The notes beneath the pieces were generated by a model. It was not told the DNA's origin. It ran no database searches and worked only from the letters and a program-made list of their open reading frames with translations. A stretch of DNA of 64,000 nt. Origin: Straminergon stramineum. Taxonomy: Eukaryota; Streptophyta; Bryopsida; Hypnales; Calliergonaceae. The DNA is taken from assembly GCA_963920665.1 (NCBI GenBank), contig OY987265.1, positions 37,825,001 to 37,889,000 on the forward strand. Direction: 5' to 3'. A program made the position numbers and the translations under genes. The first letter of the stretch is position 1, and each line of letters opens with the position of its first letter. Below, in pieces: positions 46,350 through 57,900 of the stretch.

Positions 46350-46929
46350 CCCCTAAAGGACCGAATGACCGTTGAACGTACGCAGGCAATCTCGCGTAGG
46401 TTTGTATGAAGTCTTTTTGTAACAAATGTTCTTCAGATTTTGACACAAGGTGTAAACATGTATCCCTTTAGTGGGAATGTCATTTTTTTTCCGATCTTGT
46501 GCCCGGATCAAAAGTTATGTTGCCCTAAACTTTTCTGATAGCTTAGGCAACTTCAGGAAGCATGTGCAAAATACCTCCTCTACTTCTGAAATTTGGTAGG
46601 TATGTGACTAACATGATATAAGATGCAAATGTCCAAAAAAATAACCATGTGTAGTGTAAAAATCTCACTCTAGGAGGAGTTAAAGGCTGCTGGCCCTATC
46701 GGATAAGGTAGAAAAAAAACTTTTTCCCCTAACTTCAAACATTATAATCTTTCAATCTATATGGTCAAAGTTTTTGAAATTTTTTCCACACATTCCCAAA
46801 GTGGTCTAGTACAAATTTTTATGGTTGAATTTTGAAAAAAATCTTCTTTTTTTCATTTTTTTCTCACTGCCCTAAAAAATGGCAATTTTTCATAATTTGT
46901 GTCTAAAATGTGCCTTGGTCCTTTAGGGG
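46350..46929 (+). mobile_element. TTAA element family H, copy H1
   Basis: Ends CCCCTAAAGGACC and GGTCCTTTAGGGG form an exact 13-bp inverted repeat between TTAA at 46,346-46,349 and 46,930-46,933. The interior carries the shared core in reverse orientation (ATAATCTTTCAATCTATATG, then TTGAAATTTTTTCCACACAT). It is 580 bp and non-coding. Confidence 0.88.
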
Positions 46930-46933
46930 TTAA

Positions 46934-48173
46934 ATACTCTCAATTGAATAGGAAGACTTATCTATCTATCTCTCTCTATATAAATAATTTGCTTAGGCTG
47001 GCCTCTTGTCTCGTAATCATTATTTAGTGCATAGGAATCTTTTACATATTGGATTCACTACTATCATCTATAGTCACAAATGATACTTACAGCTCAATTT
47101 TTGTGAAACTCCACATCCATGTCACGTTCTACAAATCAGAAATTGGACTGGGTTTTTGAAATATGACTTTGTCAAAAGGTCTATTGAGTTGGAAAAGAAT
47201 AATCATTTAATTCTAAAACAATTGGTTTATTGTTGTATTCATCTAATACCATGGTAATTAGTTATGTAATTAGTCATGTAATTATCCATTACTCAAATGT
47301 GAATATAAAATGTGAATGTGAAATATGGATGTTAGCATTCCTTATTTTTACATAAATACTAAAAGTCACTCATCACACTATTTATGGAGATTTCCTAATG
47401 CATCTCCTATACAAATTGCATCTCCTATCTACATTTGTCCTAGATTGTTGGACTTAGATGTTATGCTTGTCTAGATAGGGGAATGTATTGGGCAATGATA
47501 CCTATTTGGTATACTAAGGGTGACTTCACACTATGTCCCAAGTCCCATTGCATTCTCAAAATCTAATTGACAAAAAGCTAAAAATTAGAACTTGGGCCTT
47601 CTCACTATCTTCCAAGTTTGAAGTCCCACAATACTTCTAAATGCCTATATGGTTGCATTTTGGAAGAGTTTTGGCACCAACAAAGTGGGACTTAGAAGCG
47701 GAATTGGGTCTAGCAAAAATGAAAACCCAACTTACCGTCCCAAGTTCCAACAATTTTTTTGAATACAAAATGAGGAGAAAAAAAACATAAAAAGCATCTT
47801 AGTGGGTTGAAACTTGTCCAAATCTATCCAATGCAAAATTTGAGCTACAATTGTCATAGAAATGATTTTTTGATTTTTGACCATTGTGGGGCACTTAATT
47901 GCTATACAATATTATACCAGAGACAAGTTGGGACTTAAACTTGGGACTTTGGCCTTCACACCAAGAAATCCCAAGTCCTACATTTAATATATTTTTATTC
48001 ACCTTATTCAACCCAAGAAAGTTGCTAAGATTTGGCCTTAAACCGAGACTTAGGACATAGTGTAAAACATCCAGTGATGCCTTCCCCGATCATCAATAGA
48101 GGTAAGTCCCCCATTCTCCTTCCTGAAATGCCAAATTATTTTTGTCATGCTCAAATAACTTAACTTCTTTCCT
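46934..48173. other. Intergenic sequence
   Basis: No gene or bounded repeat was recognised. TCTATCTATCTCTCTCTATA at 46,961-46,980 is a short simple repeat. Confidence 0.5.
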
Positions 48174-48346
48174 TTTTTTGGACACAAACAAAACAACAAC
48201 TTAATAAAAAAAAGTATATATTGTCATTGAGGGCTTGTCCTTCAGGGTTTGTGTACTCTTTCCCCTATCAATGGAAATTGTCTCATGTGTTTTAAAAAGG
48301 AAAAACAAAAAAAACTTAATTTTTTTGACACAAATGAAACAATGAC
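48174..48346. mobile_element. Cluster of retroposon tails
   Basis: Two minus-strand tail fragments (TTTTTTTGGACACAAACAAA at 48,174 and TTTTTTTGACACAAATGAAA at 48,321) flank a plus-strand tail (CTATCAATGGAAATTGTCTC, then GTGTTTTAAAAAGGAAAAAC). A repeated AACTTAAT (48,198-48,205 and 48,313-48,320) may be a target duplication. The cluster ends exactly at the TTAA of C2. Confidence 0.6.
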
Positions 48347-48538
48347 TTAACCCCTCAAGGCCCAAGAAGTTTTTTGTACTTTTTCACAAGTTTGAACTTT
48401 GATTGATAGTATGCATTGTACAACAAGCTTATTACATGATGTCAATTGTACTTTTGCACTTCCCTATTCAACATGAATATCATAATATGAAATTCACTTA
48501 GATATACTTCTTAGAATGTAGGGAAATGAAGTTATAAT

Positions 48539-48683
48539 TTTTTTTTGAAACAACCGTGTTCAAGAAATACACTGCAAGGGGTTCTATCAGGAGGAGAGGC
48601 TAATTTCACACTAGGTAAAGAACCTGTTGCTACTAGGTTTCGAAACCTGCAACCATGCCATTCAGTTTGGGTACCTCAACACC
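48539..48683 (-). mobile_element. tRNA-like SINE inside C2
   Basis: The flanks GAAGTTATAAT (48,528-48,538) and GAAGTTATAAC (48,684-48,694) are the target duplication. On the minus strand the 145-bp body has a B-box-like GGTTTCGAAACC and ends CTTGCAGTGTATTTCTTGAA, CACGGTTGTTTCAAAAAAAA. The site is the same as that of the SINE in C1, although the bodies differ. Confidence 0.85.
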
Positions 48684-48718
48684 GAAGTTATAACTTTGAC
48701 CTGTTGAACAGGTGAGAG

Positions 48719-50257
48719 CCAACATAGTTTTTTTTACTAAGGTAGAAGGCTCGAATTGTGAGTGGGCATTTATAAAGGTGCAATAGAGTTGTCATGAATA
48801 GTACAGAGAGTTTCAAAAATGAATCATAGTTCCTTCAATGCACTTTTTGCTTTTTAATTGTGTTCTTAACCCCTGAAGGTTTTTGACTATGTTTTCACCA
48901 AAAACACTCCCAAACTGCCATTTCTAATACAAGAACCAAATTTTAGAAAAAAAACATTTTTGGACACATGTAACCATAGGATCTTGTAGTAAGATGGTTT
49001 GAGAACATGTACAAAAAAATTTCATAAATTTTCACCTTGTAGATTGCAAGATATTAGCATTTGAATTGACAAAAATCCTTTTTTGTCCTTATGAAAAACC
49101 GGGCAGCTGCTCTTCACAAGGTCATATTTGTTTGAAGAACCGTCCAAAATGGATGTGTCTCTTTTAATTCATTCTTCAAGGCAAATTAGCTACATGCTTG
49201 GAAAATTTCAGATCATTTGGAATCATACAACATATAGGAAAAAAATAGTAAGTAGAAAGAAGTAGATAATGATTGAAAATACAAAATTGTTAAGAATTTT
49301 GTTATGGATTTGAAAAATGACAATCCCAATGGTTGTAATGTTGCAATGAACAATCTACATCCTATGATTTTATTTTTTTCAAAAAATATTGAAAATTGAG
49401 TAAAATGAAGGACTTCAAAGTTTATTTTAGAGTAAAGAATCCATAAGTGCCCCCAAACTAAAACTCCTCGTAACTTTCACCTCATTGATCAAAATGGAAT
49501 GATTCAAAGCTTTCCACATATATATAAATCTAAAAAATCAATTTTAAATTTTGAAAAAAGTGATTTTTTTTATTTGCCCAAGTTGCCCAAATTGGGAAAG
49601 AAACTACATATCATACTAAAACTTTTTAACCACGTAGCCAAAAGTTATGAAAATTGTTGGGCCTTGAAGCTACTCCTTGCCCACATGTTGTGTCAAAATT
49701 TCAAAGAAAAAAAATGGAAAATTCCACTTGTAGTGAGCTGCCCAAAATATCTATAATGCCAAAAAACCATGTTTGGGACTTTAGGGGTTGAATACCTTTG
49801 AGAAAAATATACATTGATGTAAGGCTAAAATAATTGAAAACATGATGTGGATCATTCTCTAAGAGCTAAAATTACAGAAACTTCCTAAGTTTGAAGTGCT
49901 CCATTCAAAGGTTGATTTTGATTGAGATTGGTTCAGTCTATGAGCACCAATAGTGACCTATGCACCTTTCACTTTGAAAATTCATATTTAATTCATTTGA
50001 AGGCAAAAAATTACGATTTAAATTGACAATGAATTGTTTCTCTTTTCTCTTTCTACCAAAAATACATGAAAAATACTATGCTCTATTGATTTTCCTACAG
50101 AGGTTCATTTTCCCTTAGATGAACACTTCAAGAGCCTCCTACCTTAGTGTCCCTTGTGTTGGCTTCATTGCAGAGGCCAGATTTTGGAGGGATAGATTCA
50201 TAATGGTTAGATTCTGATAGATCTGGTGAAATTTCGCCCCCAAAAATAAGAAGCCCT
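48719..50257. mobile_element. 1.54-kb insertion with 8-bp duplication
   Basis: GGTGAGAG occurs at 48,711-48,718 and 50,258-50,265, exactly where C1 has a single copy, so this segment was inserted in C2. I saw no terminal inverted repeat (starts CCAACATAG, ends GAAGCCCT) and no coding region. It contains the complete family D element D3. Confidence 0.75.
48870..49787 (+). mobile_element. Family D (TTAA) element, copy D3
   Basis: A 918-bp copy with ends CCCCTGAAGG and GACTTTAGGGG. TTAA is at 48,866-48,869; the right site is TTGA (mutated). It is closest to D2 along the whole length. Confidence 0.85.
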
Positions 50258-50276
50258 GGTGAGAGGCCCAAAAGAG

Positions 50277-50512
50277 GGCCGGGTGGATTGACCCCCTCAC
50301 TCATCCCCTTCAAGTCATTCCAGGGGTGCATGTAAAAAAAAAGACCCCCTATTTTGTGCTTCATTCATTTACCTTCTCTACCTCTCCTACATAATTTGGG
50401 GTCTCTGATTGCAAATATGAATTCAAAATTTGCAAATTTTTTCATGCATGAAAAATAAAAAATTCCAGGGTTTTTACTTGGGGACGAGCGAGGGGGGCAA
50501 TCCACCCCGGCC
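50277..50512. mobile_element. MITE family A, copy A7 (best preserved)
   Basis: A 236-bp element with ends GGCCGGGTGGATTGACCCCC and GGGGGCAATCCACCCCGGCC. Flanks CAAAAGAG (50,269-50,276) and CAAAACAG (50,513-50,520) are an 8-bp target duplication with one mismatch. It lies inside C2. Confidence 0.92.
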
Positions 50513-50544
50513 CAAAACAGGCTCCTTGGGCCTTGAGGGGTTAA

Positions 50545-51013
50545 CTTATACCTTAAGTTAGTCCCCCCTGAAACTGAGGTAATCTCTTCATTCAAGCTAT
50601 CTTATGGGGCTTTGCGTCCTTGATTCACTTTGTCAGCTTGAGCGCCTCCGCCGTCTCCCACAAAGTTCACTCATGCAACTGTTCTCCATCTGCAAAATTC
50701 TGCGGCACAACCGCGTGCCGCTGTACAGTACCGTATTACGAGTAAGGTGAACTACTGAACGTCCATGCAAAATAATCAGCCCTTTCAATCGTGCGTAACT
50801 ACATGTTTTAGAAGGAAAAAAAATAAAAAATAAAACTGCTGGCAGATGCATCAGCATTTGTGAAATTCTTGATATTGAGGCCACGTCTGATGTCACTCAA
50901 AGCATGCCAGGCTACTAACCAAACAAATGAGACTTGTCCATGGGTTTGTCGCATAGCAATTGCGTAGAAGGTGAAGACAGTGCGTAATGGCTACCGGACA
51001 CATGTTTCATATG
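50545..51013. other. Unassigned stretch, GC-richer
   Basis: No gene was recognised. A minus-strand frame (50,633-50,896) has no family resemblance. Confidence 0.45.
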
Positions 51014-51017
51014 TTAA

Positions 51018-52295
51018 CCCCTAAAGTCGGCCCAAGAGTCTTCTCGGGGGGTAATCTTGAAGGTTTGTGTAGGTACCTATGATCTCAATTTTTGGAAAGA
51101 TTATCTGAATTTTTCTTTTTCAAAATAGGAAAACTGACTAAATTTTTGGGAAAATGATTTTTATTTCAATTAGTGCCTAGAAGCGAGAGTTATGACACAA
51201 TAAGCCCAAAATAGGCAAGGGTGGACATTAAAAAAAAGAAGTTTTGATTTGGATAAGTAATGTGAAAGTTATGAAGCTTCTTGTTTTGTGGGCAATCTTA
51301 GTTAGCAAGTTTTTGTGAGAATACATTGTATTGGATTTGATTATGAACTCAATTCTAACGAGTTTTCAAAAAATAAGTTACACAGGGTTCAGTTTGCTTT
51401 TGTAAACAATCTCAATGTTGGGATTAGTGTGTTTTAATTCCATCTTAGAGCTATCAACAATTTAATCTTTTCTTCTATCTTGTACCTACTTCAATTTAAC
51501 AATTTTTTGGTAAAGAGTGAAATTCATAGATAGGGGGGGAGGGGGGGCTAAATTCTCAACTCAAGTCTTCAAACATAAATTTTTTTGATTTACAATTTGT
51601 AGTACAAATAATTTAAATTGAGAGGATTCACAACCTTATAATCTAGTTAGACTAGGAGCAAAAACAACTCATTTTCTTCACTTGAAACACTTATATCTTT
51701 TGAACAACATTGTCAAAGTTTTTGAATTTTGGTCCACAATGACCTTAAACTACCCCGAGTGAAGGCCATAGGTAAGGGACTTTCCGTTGGAACCCTTGAG
51801 GTTCCCAATTCAACTCCCCATGATCACATTGCTCGCATGGGGGCTCCCCATGTTGCTTTGTTCGCATGGGGAGGGGGTATTGTTCATCCACTTGTTCCTG
51901 ATGGGTATACCCAAGGCGTTGTAATTCCCGTAAAAGCCGGGTTGCCTTGGATGTTGTGTCATGTCAGTCCAACTGCAGCCCTTGAAGGCCGAATGTTTAA
52001 AAAAAAGTTTCTGAATTTTTTCCAAACATTCTCATACTATTCTAGAGCAAGATCCTATGGCTGGATATGCAAAAAAATAAATGATTAAATTTTTTGATGT
52101 TTGGCTCTATCAATGGGAGTGTTGTAAAAGGTGCACTTCACCCCTTTAGTATTGATTGACAAAGCTTCAAGAAAAAACATGGGAAATGAAGTCATTAAAA
52201 CAAAAGAATGACTTAAACATTGTGTGGAAGATTCAATTATTTAATATAAACTTTCAAATTAAAATTTCACTATCCTTAGTGTGAGCACCAAGGGG
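51018..52295 (+). mobile_element. TTAA element family M, copy M2, with nested SINE
   Basis: TTAA at 51,014-51,017 and 52,296-52,299; the left end is CCCCTAAAGTCGGCCC and the right end is CACCAAGGGG. Removing the SINE and its duplication leaves about 989 bp. The interior is co-linear with M1. Confidence 0.7.
51731..52003 (+). mobile_element. Full-length SINE with 16-bp duplication
   Basis: AAAGTTTTTGAATTTT (51,715-51,730) and AAAGTTTCTGAATTTT (52,004-52,019) flank 273 bp that end in an A run. Near the 5' end is a tRNA-like pair: CATAGGTAAGGGACT (A-box-like) and GGTTCCCAATTCAACTCCCC (B-box-like). This is the usual layout of plant tRNA-derived SINEs. It does not carry the tail shared by the other retroposons here. 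The 119-codon open frame over it is incidental. Confidence 0.85.
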
Positions 52296-52299
52296 TTAA

Positions 52300-53097
52300 C
52301 AAGAATCTTCAAATTCTTTGAGTTTGCAACACAAATTTTGCGATGGCCTTGTTTTTACTCTAGTTGTTCATCCTTAAACTCATAACTACTAGATCACCCA
52401 AGAAATGTTTGGTGTACAATTTTAAGAAGCTTTGGAGGATGAGAAAATTTCCTATTTTCATCCTTTTTCTTTTTTCATATTCCCATGCTAGCAAAGGGAA
52501 CCATTGTAACCATAGATTATGGGGTTCTCATCTACTCTAATGGATGATATGCACAACATGTGTTCAATTGTCATTTGTTTTTTGCATTTCTTGTAGGTGG
52601 TTTGCATCATACAATTCCACCCTCTTCGTGGGACACTTTTTTACCTCTTTGGTGGAGATTGACCTATACTAAGAGGCATTTCACACTTTAGCCAAAAGTC
52701 AAGAGTCTCTCTATTTTCACCTATCAAATTGTCAAATTATCAGGGGGTTTTGCAATCTGATTGGTGGAAATCAACAACCTCTCAACCTTTTACCATAGTG
52801 TAAAGTGCCCAGCTATTCACCCAACAGCTGCAATCCCGTAACCCGCCCATCCAGTTCCAACAAAGAAACCAAAGAAACGATGATAAAGTATATTATTCCT
52901 TGCTTTTTCATTTAAGAAATTTATTCTACACTATTGTAATAGACACCCCCCCCCCCAAAAAAAAAGAAAAAAAAAAGAAAAAAAAGAGGGGGAATTAAAT
53001 GCCTGTCATTCTGCCAGTAAACTCCTCACAAGATCTGAGCAGACCAAAAGAAAATCACAGCTTCATGATGATTTGCCAACTTGACAATCATACACAC
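52300..53097. other. Intergenic sequence
   Basis: A C run followed by an A-rich tract lies at 52,946-52,986. No gene was recognised. Confidence 0.5.
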
Positions 53098-53118
53098 AAA
53101 AGTTCAATACAAACAATT

Positions 53119-53171
53119 ACTGTTTTCCCTTGCAATGGAAATTGTCCATGTTTTTCAAAAAAAGATAAAGA
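53119..53171 (+). mobile_element. 53-bp 5'-truncated retroposon with 21-bp duplication
   Basis: An exact 21-bp duplication starting AAAAGTTCAATACAAACAAT occurs at 53,098-53,118 and 53,172-53,192. The insert is just the shared tail: CCCTTGCAATGGAAATTGTC, CATGTTTTTCAAAAAAAG, A-rich end. This is a textbook signature of target-primed reverse transcription with severe 5' truncation. Confidence 0.95.
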
Positions 53172-53261
53172 AAAAGTTCAATACAAACAATTGGGAGCCT
53201 AATGTGTAACCTACTATCATCCAGCTATGGATGTTTTTTCAATACGGTATTCAATTCTTAA

Positions 53262-53479
53262 ACCCTCGCTCGGCCCCTCAAGAAAATGCTGATTTAAAAA
53301 AAATTCCATGCATGATAAGATTTGCAAATTTTGAATTCATATTTGCAATTAAAGGCCCCAAATTATCTAGGAGAGGTGTTCAAGGTAATTTTATCAAGCA
53401 CAAAATCCGGGTTTTTTTTTTACTTACACCCTTGGAATGACTTGGAGGGGCCAAGCAAGGGGACCAGTTCACCCCGACC
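53262..53479. mobile_element. MITE family A, copy A8
   Basis: The interior and right end are clear (GCAAATTTTGAATTCATATT, AGGCCCCAAATTATCTAGGA, and end CAGTTCACCCCGACC). The left end is degraded. Confidence 0.7.
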
Positions 53480-53667
53480 CCCTATCCTACATGAGGGTCA
53501 AAGTCGGTGAAAAAATAAATAAGATTTTGTCCAAATGTGCCATATGTTGTCATGTGATTGGTTTAGGGTGACATGGATCTTTCAGAATCTAGAGTGGAAT
53601 TCCATTTCAATACTCCCATGCTATAACATTGGAAGCAAGTGAAACATAGGTCTCTTGAACATTGTTT

Positions 53668-53880
53668 ACCCCCTAAAGTCTCGTTGTCCCCTTGGAGAAC
53701 AAAATGGAGTTTGGGTGGTCTCCTATAGTCTAAAATTTTTTCATGATTTTCTAAAACTTCTATTAGAGGTGTAGTTTTGCAAGTGCTTTGTGAAATTGTA
53801 ATTTTTGTAGCAATTGGACACCCGATTGAAAAGTTACAAGTATTTTTTCAAAAACTTAAACCTGGGGGTAGGTTGGGCAG
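53668..53880 (+). mobile_element. Partial TTAA element (M-like left end)
   Basis: TTACCCCCTAAAGTCTCGTT, then GTCCCCTTGGAGAACAAAAT and GTCTCCTATAGTCT, is the left end of an element whose reverse-complement relative lies at 57,901-58,051. The right end was not found. Confidence 0.5.
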
Positions 53881-53993
53881 GGCCTTTACACTTGACTTTG
53901 AGGTGGGGCAATTCAAGGGCAGGAAGTAGGACTAGCAACAAGGAAACATGTCAATGGAGATGTTGAATTGAACATATTGGTTGGACATGTTAA

Positions 53994-54134
53994 ATCTAGA
54001 AGGATGTGACCCTCTATGAACAAGGTAGTCACCAAAATACTTTGATTATTGGGCCAATAGGTGCATTATTTGCTCATACAATTAACAACAAAGCCATCCA
54101 TCGGTCCTTTTAGGTTCACAATGTCCTTCTAGGA
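53994..54134 (+). mobile_element. MITE family G (TTAA), copy G4
   Basis: A 141-bp copy between TTAA at 53,990-53,993 and 54,135-54,138 with CAAGGTAGTCACCAAAAT. Ends ATCTAGAAGGA and TCCTTCTAGGA pair well. Confidence 0.85.
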
Positions 54135-54138
54135 TTAA

Positions 54139-55140
54139 GTTGTGGCATCTGAAGGTGTAGCACAATCCTTAGAATTACAATTGCCTTGGATGCAACAAAA
54201 GAGTAGGGGGGGAACAAGGGGAACTCAAGGTGGGAACATGCCGGAATCTATAGTAACTCCAAAAATTGAATCTATGTTTTATTTTGTTTCACTCCATGCA
54301 CCATACTTTGAAGCAATGAGTGAACAAAATCCAAATGAACAAATGTGGATTTTAGAGGGTTATACATATACTACAATCTTATAAATATTTGAAGCAAAAA
54401 GTAATTATGGTTTGCAAGTTATTGGATTTCAAAGCTAAACCACCCCTAGATACTCCTTTATTTGTGTCAAAAAAGAAGAAACTAACCACCCCCACAGACT
54501 CAATTGTTTGATTGGTTTTCAAAGTCACTCAAAAAATTGTCAATATTTCTTTTATGAGCCACAAGGACTTCAACATTTTATTGCATGTTGTTTTACATCA
54601 TTCAAGAGCCCCCCATGGATATTTTAAAAATTTGACAATTATATGATTCAATAATAAATATATACAATGAAAAATGTACATAATATTGATTTGAATAGAA
54701 TTTGAAGATTCTTGATGAATCAAAGACTTGAGACCTCATTTACTATCATAGATTATATATAGGTTGCAATTTGAAATGTTGTTGCATCCACATTGAATAT
54801 ATTTGAATGTATTTGAATATATTTGTCCTATTGTACAATCAATACAAAACGTTTTAATTTGTATTTAGTAACCAAAACTATTTTTTTCACTCCAATCTTT
54901 TTTAACCCTACATGTTTTTTTGCCCTTCACTCATTTCTCAACATTTGACACTATATAAATATTTACTATTACTATACAAGGTGTAGTAATTTTGATCAAC
55001 TCCAAACCATGGGTGTGGCATGAATTAGTATGAATTGGTGTGTTAGTCCATAACTTGATTCTAAAAGTTGCATGTGCCTCTACTATAGACAAATGCTTAG
55101 TCATGAGGTAAGTTTTTTTATGGGTAAGGCAACCTTATTG
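54139..55140. other. AT-rich intergenic sequence
   Basis: No gene or bounded repeat was recognised. Confidence 0.5.
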
Positions 55141-55144
55141 TTAA

Positions 55145-55670
55145 CCCCTAAGCACTTAAGTGACCATTTTTTGGTCACTACTTGACTTTGAGCACCATTT
55201 TCGGCCAAAAATAACTTTTTTCAAATTTGTTTTTGAAAGATTGGGTTGTCTTTCAATGTTTATATTCAAAACTAAGATCAATACAGTCAAATAAAAATTA
55301 TAAGAGAAATGCACAAAGTAATTAGGATTTGCCTAGTGTTGAAAAACTTACTATTTGGGGAAAGTGTTGGTGTTCTCATTACTAGATCTTATTCATTTTC
55401 TCACAAATCAATAGAAACCACAATTTTGACCAATCAAAAAAAAATTCAAATGCTAAAGAGAGAATTTATATTTTTCGTAAATTTTTGAAGTTATATCTTC
55501 AAATTTCATTTGAAGAGAATCTAAAAATAGTTTCATATTTTAAACCATACGGATACTTTCTACTTTTTGTACTCCACGTTATCTCTGTTGATGCAAACTT
55601 CAAAAAAATTGCAGAACTTATATTTTATAACACATTTGTGTTTTGTCCAAACCCCTTGAGCTTTTAGGGG
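55145..55670 (+). mobile_element. TTAA-flanked TIR element, 526 bp (H2)
   Basis: Ends CCCCTAAGCACTTAAG and CTTGAGCTTTTAGGGG lie between exact TTAA sites at 55,141-55,144 and 55,671-55,674. The interior is non-coding. Confidence 0.8.
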
Positions 55671-55672
55671 TT

Positions 55673-55710
55673 AAAGGCAACCTAAATTTCACTATTCCGT
55701 GTAGTCCGGA
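55673..55710. mobile_element. Solo end of MITE family B (B3)
   Basis: GGCAACCTAAATTTCACTAT followed by TCCGTGTAG is a right family B terminus. It begins directly at the TTAA of H2, so H2 probably inserted into a B element. The left half of B is not seen on the other side of H2. Confidence 0.65.
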
Positions 55711-56968
55711 ACATTGCCGTCCACGTAATTAAATGAGAGAAACAAAATTTTGATTACATATGGAGCGAGATCAAATGATGGCTTGCGGTGCGGGCACCCA
55801 TGTGTTTCCCCTCACATGAGGTGAATTCCAACTAAGTTATTTGTTACCAAAAAAGTTTCATTCATTTGCTTTGCCCAAATGACTGCCTGCAGTAGTTGCA
55901 GAGATCTTGAATCCTAACAGCAACTGAAGCAGGACAATTGTGTGATGAGTATGGGTACCACTCAAGTTGGCCAGCCGGTCTACATTAACCATCTCGGTAG
56001 AAGGATGAAGATGATGAGTCAATGTCGCACTTACGTGAACTTATGTAAGGTAGAAGGATCATAAACCGTCCCTTAAAAGCATACCTACTTCATCAATGAC
56101 TGTCATAGATATTTCAAGGAAAATGTCACTCAGTCCTAGATGTATAGGGATTGCAATTTTATTTTGACAAAAATGAAATAGAATTTCATTGCACAAAGAA
56201 AATTACAAAGCCTACCAACCATAGGTGGCTTCGTAGGAAAATAGGAAAAATTGTATGATTTGGGTATTGTACAATACAATATCATTGCCATGGCTTCAAT
56301 TGAAATGTTGTCTTGGTTTGTTGAAAGAGTTTGGTTGTCTTCATTTTGTGTCAACCCTAAACTATGAAAAATGTCACAAGCAAGAAACAATACAGTCCTT
56401 AAAATTGATTCTACTATTTATGGTGTCACCAATATACTCCTTGATTACAACATGGTCATAGAGCATGTGTAGCCAATGTTTGAATTGATTGAGATTGTTC
56501 ATTTTTGCTTTTTTTGTGGGTGGGACATGCCATAGATCCAACAAATTCAAACTATGATTCTATGATTCTGGTGCTTCATCTGGAATCATTGGGTAGAAAT
56601 TATTGTTCACCCACGCAATATAGAATGGTTCAATAGACCTTGGAAATAAGTCCAAATTATTCTAATTAGGGTGTAGGTTTCTAGTTGTTGAGATGACATT
56701 CATCTTGTAGCACACAATTGGTTTACCCAAAAGATGTACCACATAAATTGCTATAAAGTAGTCCCTCCGTATTCCACCTTCTCTTGTTGACTTCCACTAA
56801 CTTCAGATAGTAAGAAAAAGTAATTCAAGAGGTAAGGTTGTTGTGTAGATCCTTCACTACGTTGATAGTTACATTAGTCAATAATTCATTATTAGGTCTA
56901 GCCAAAAGTACTCTTATCAAATGTTCCGCCTCTCATCTCCAAGTATGAAAATATGCAACTATTCTCAA
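55711..56968. other. Intergenic sequence with a retroposon tail
   Basis: At about 56,158-56,210 a minus-strand shared tail occurs (TTTTGACAAAAATGAAATAG, then AATTTCATTGC). The retroposon body to the right of it could not be bounded. No gene was recognised. Confidence 0.5.
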
Positions 56969-56972
56969 TCAA

Positions 56973-57896
56973 CCCCTAAACACCCAAGCTACATTTTTTG
57001 ACAACATAGTGATTTTGGGCAACTCTCTACGAATGGAGTTTTTCTTTTTTTTTCTTTGAGATTTTCACACAACATGTGCTTGAGGAGTAGCTTCAAGACC
57101 CTACAGTTTTCATAACTTTTGACTACATGGTTAAAAAATTATTGCATGACATGTAATTTTCATTGTTGTTCAAGCAACCCAAAAATTTCTTAAAAAAACA
57201 CTTTTTAAAGAAAGAAAAATTTGAAATTGTTTTTCTAGACTTATATGTGGAAAGCTTTGAATCATTACATTTTGATTCATGAGATGAAAGTTATGATGAG
57301 TTTTAGTTTGCAGGCAATTTGGGATTCTCTACTCTAAAATAAACTTTGAAGTCTTTTATTTAACTCAATTTTCCATATTTTTGGAAATAAAATAAAATCA
57401 TAGGATGTGGATTGTTTATTACAACATTACAACCATTGGAATTGCGATTTTTCAATTCTATAACAAAATTCTTCACAATTTAGTATTTTTAATCATTCTC
57501 TAGTTTGTCATACTTACTTTTTTTTCCTATATGTTGTAAAATTTCAAATGATCTGAATTTTTTCAAGAATGTAGACAACTTGACTTGAAGAATGAATTCA
57601 AAGAGTAACCACCATTTTGGAAATTTTTTTCATACAAATGTGGCCATGTGAAGTGCAGCTGCCCGTTTTTTCCTAGGGCCCCCAAAAGGATTTTTGCCAA
57701 TTCAAACGCTAATATCTTACAATCTACATGGTGGAAATTTCTGAAATTTTTTCCACATCTTCTCATATCAATGTAGTACAAGATCTTACGGTTACATGTG
57801 TCCAAAAATGTTTTTTTTCCTAAAATTCGGTATTTATACTACAAATGACAGTTTTGGAGCATTTTTGGTGAAAACATAGTTGAAAACATTTAGGGG
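56973..57896 (-). mobile_element. Family D (TTAA) element, copy D4
   Basis: The reverse complement aligns end to end with D1 (924 versus 925 bp). The left site is TCAA (56,969-56,972, mutated) and the right site TTAA (57,897-57,900). Ends CCCCTAAACACCC and AACATTTAGGGG. Confidence 0.83.
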
Positions 57897-57900
57897 TTAA

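Larger units (their letters stand above)
48351..50540. mobile_element. TTAA-flanked MITE family C, copy C2, heavily nested
   Basis: TTAA at 48,347-48,350 and 50,541-50,544; ends CCCCTCAAGGCCCAAG and CTTGGGCCTTGAGGGG are exact inverted repeats. The element itself is only about 250 bp, as in C1. The rest is three later insertions: a SINE (48,539-48,683), a 1.54-kb insertion (48,719-50,257) and MITE A7 (50,277-50,512). Confidence 0.9.

Noticed and set aside
48719..50257. LTR retrotransposon
   Set aside because: The duplication is 8 bp, not 4-6. No long terminal repeats, TG...CA ends or coding remains are visible.
51729..52088. A 119-codon open frame (51,729-52,088)
   Set aside because: It lies over a SINE with clear target duplications and runs through its poly(A) tail.
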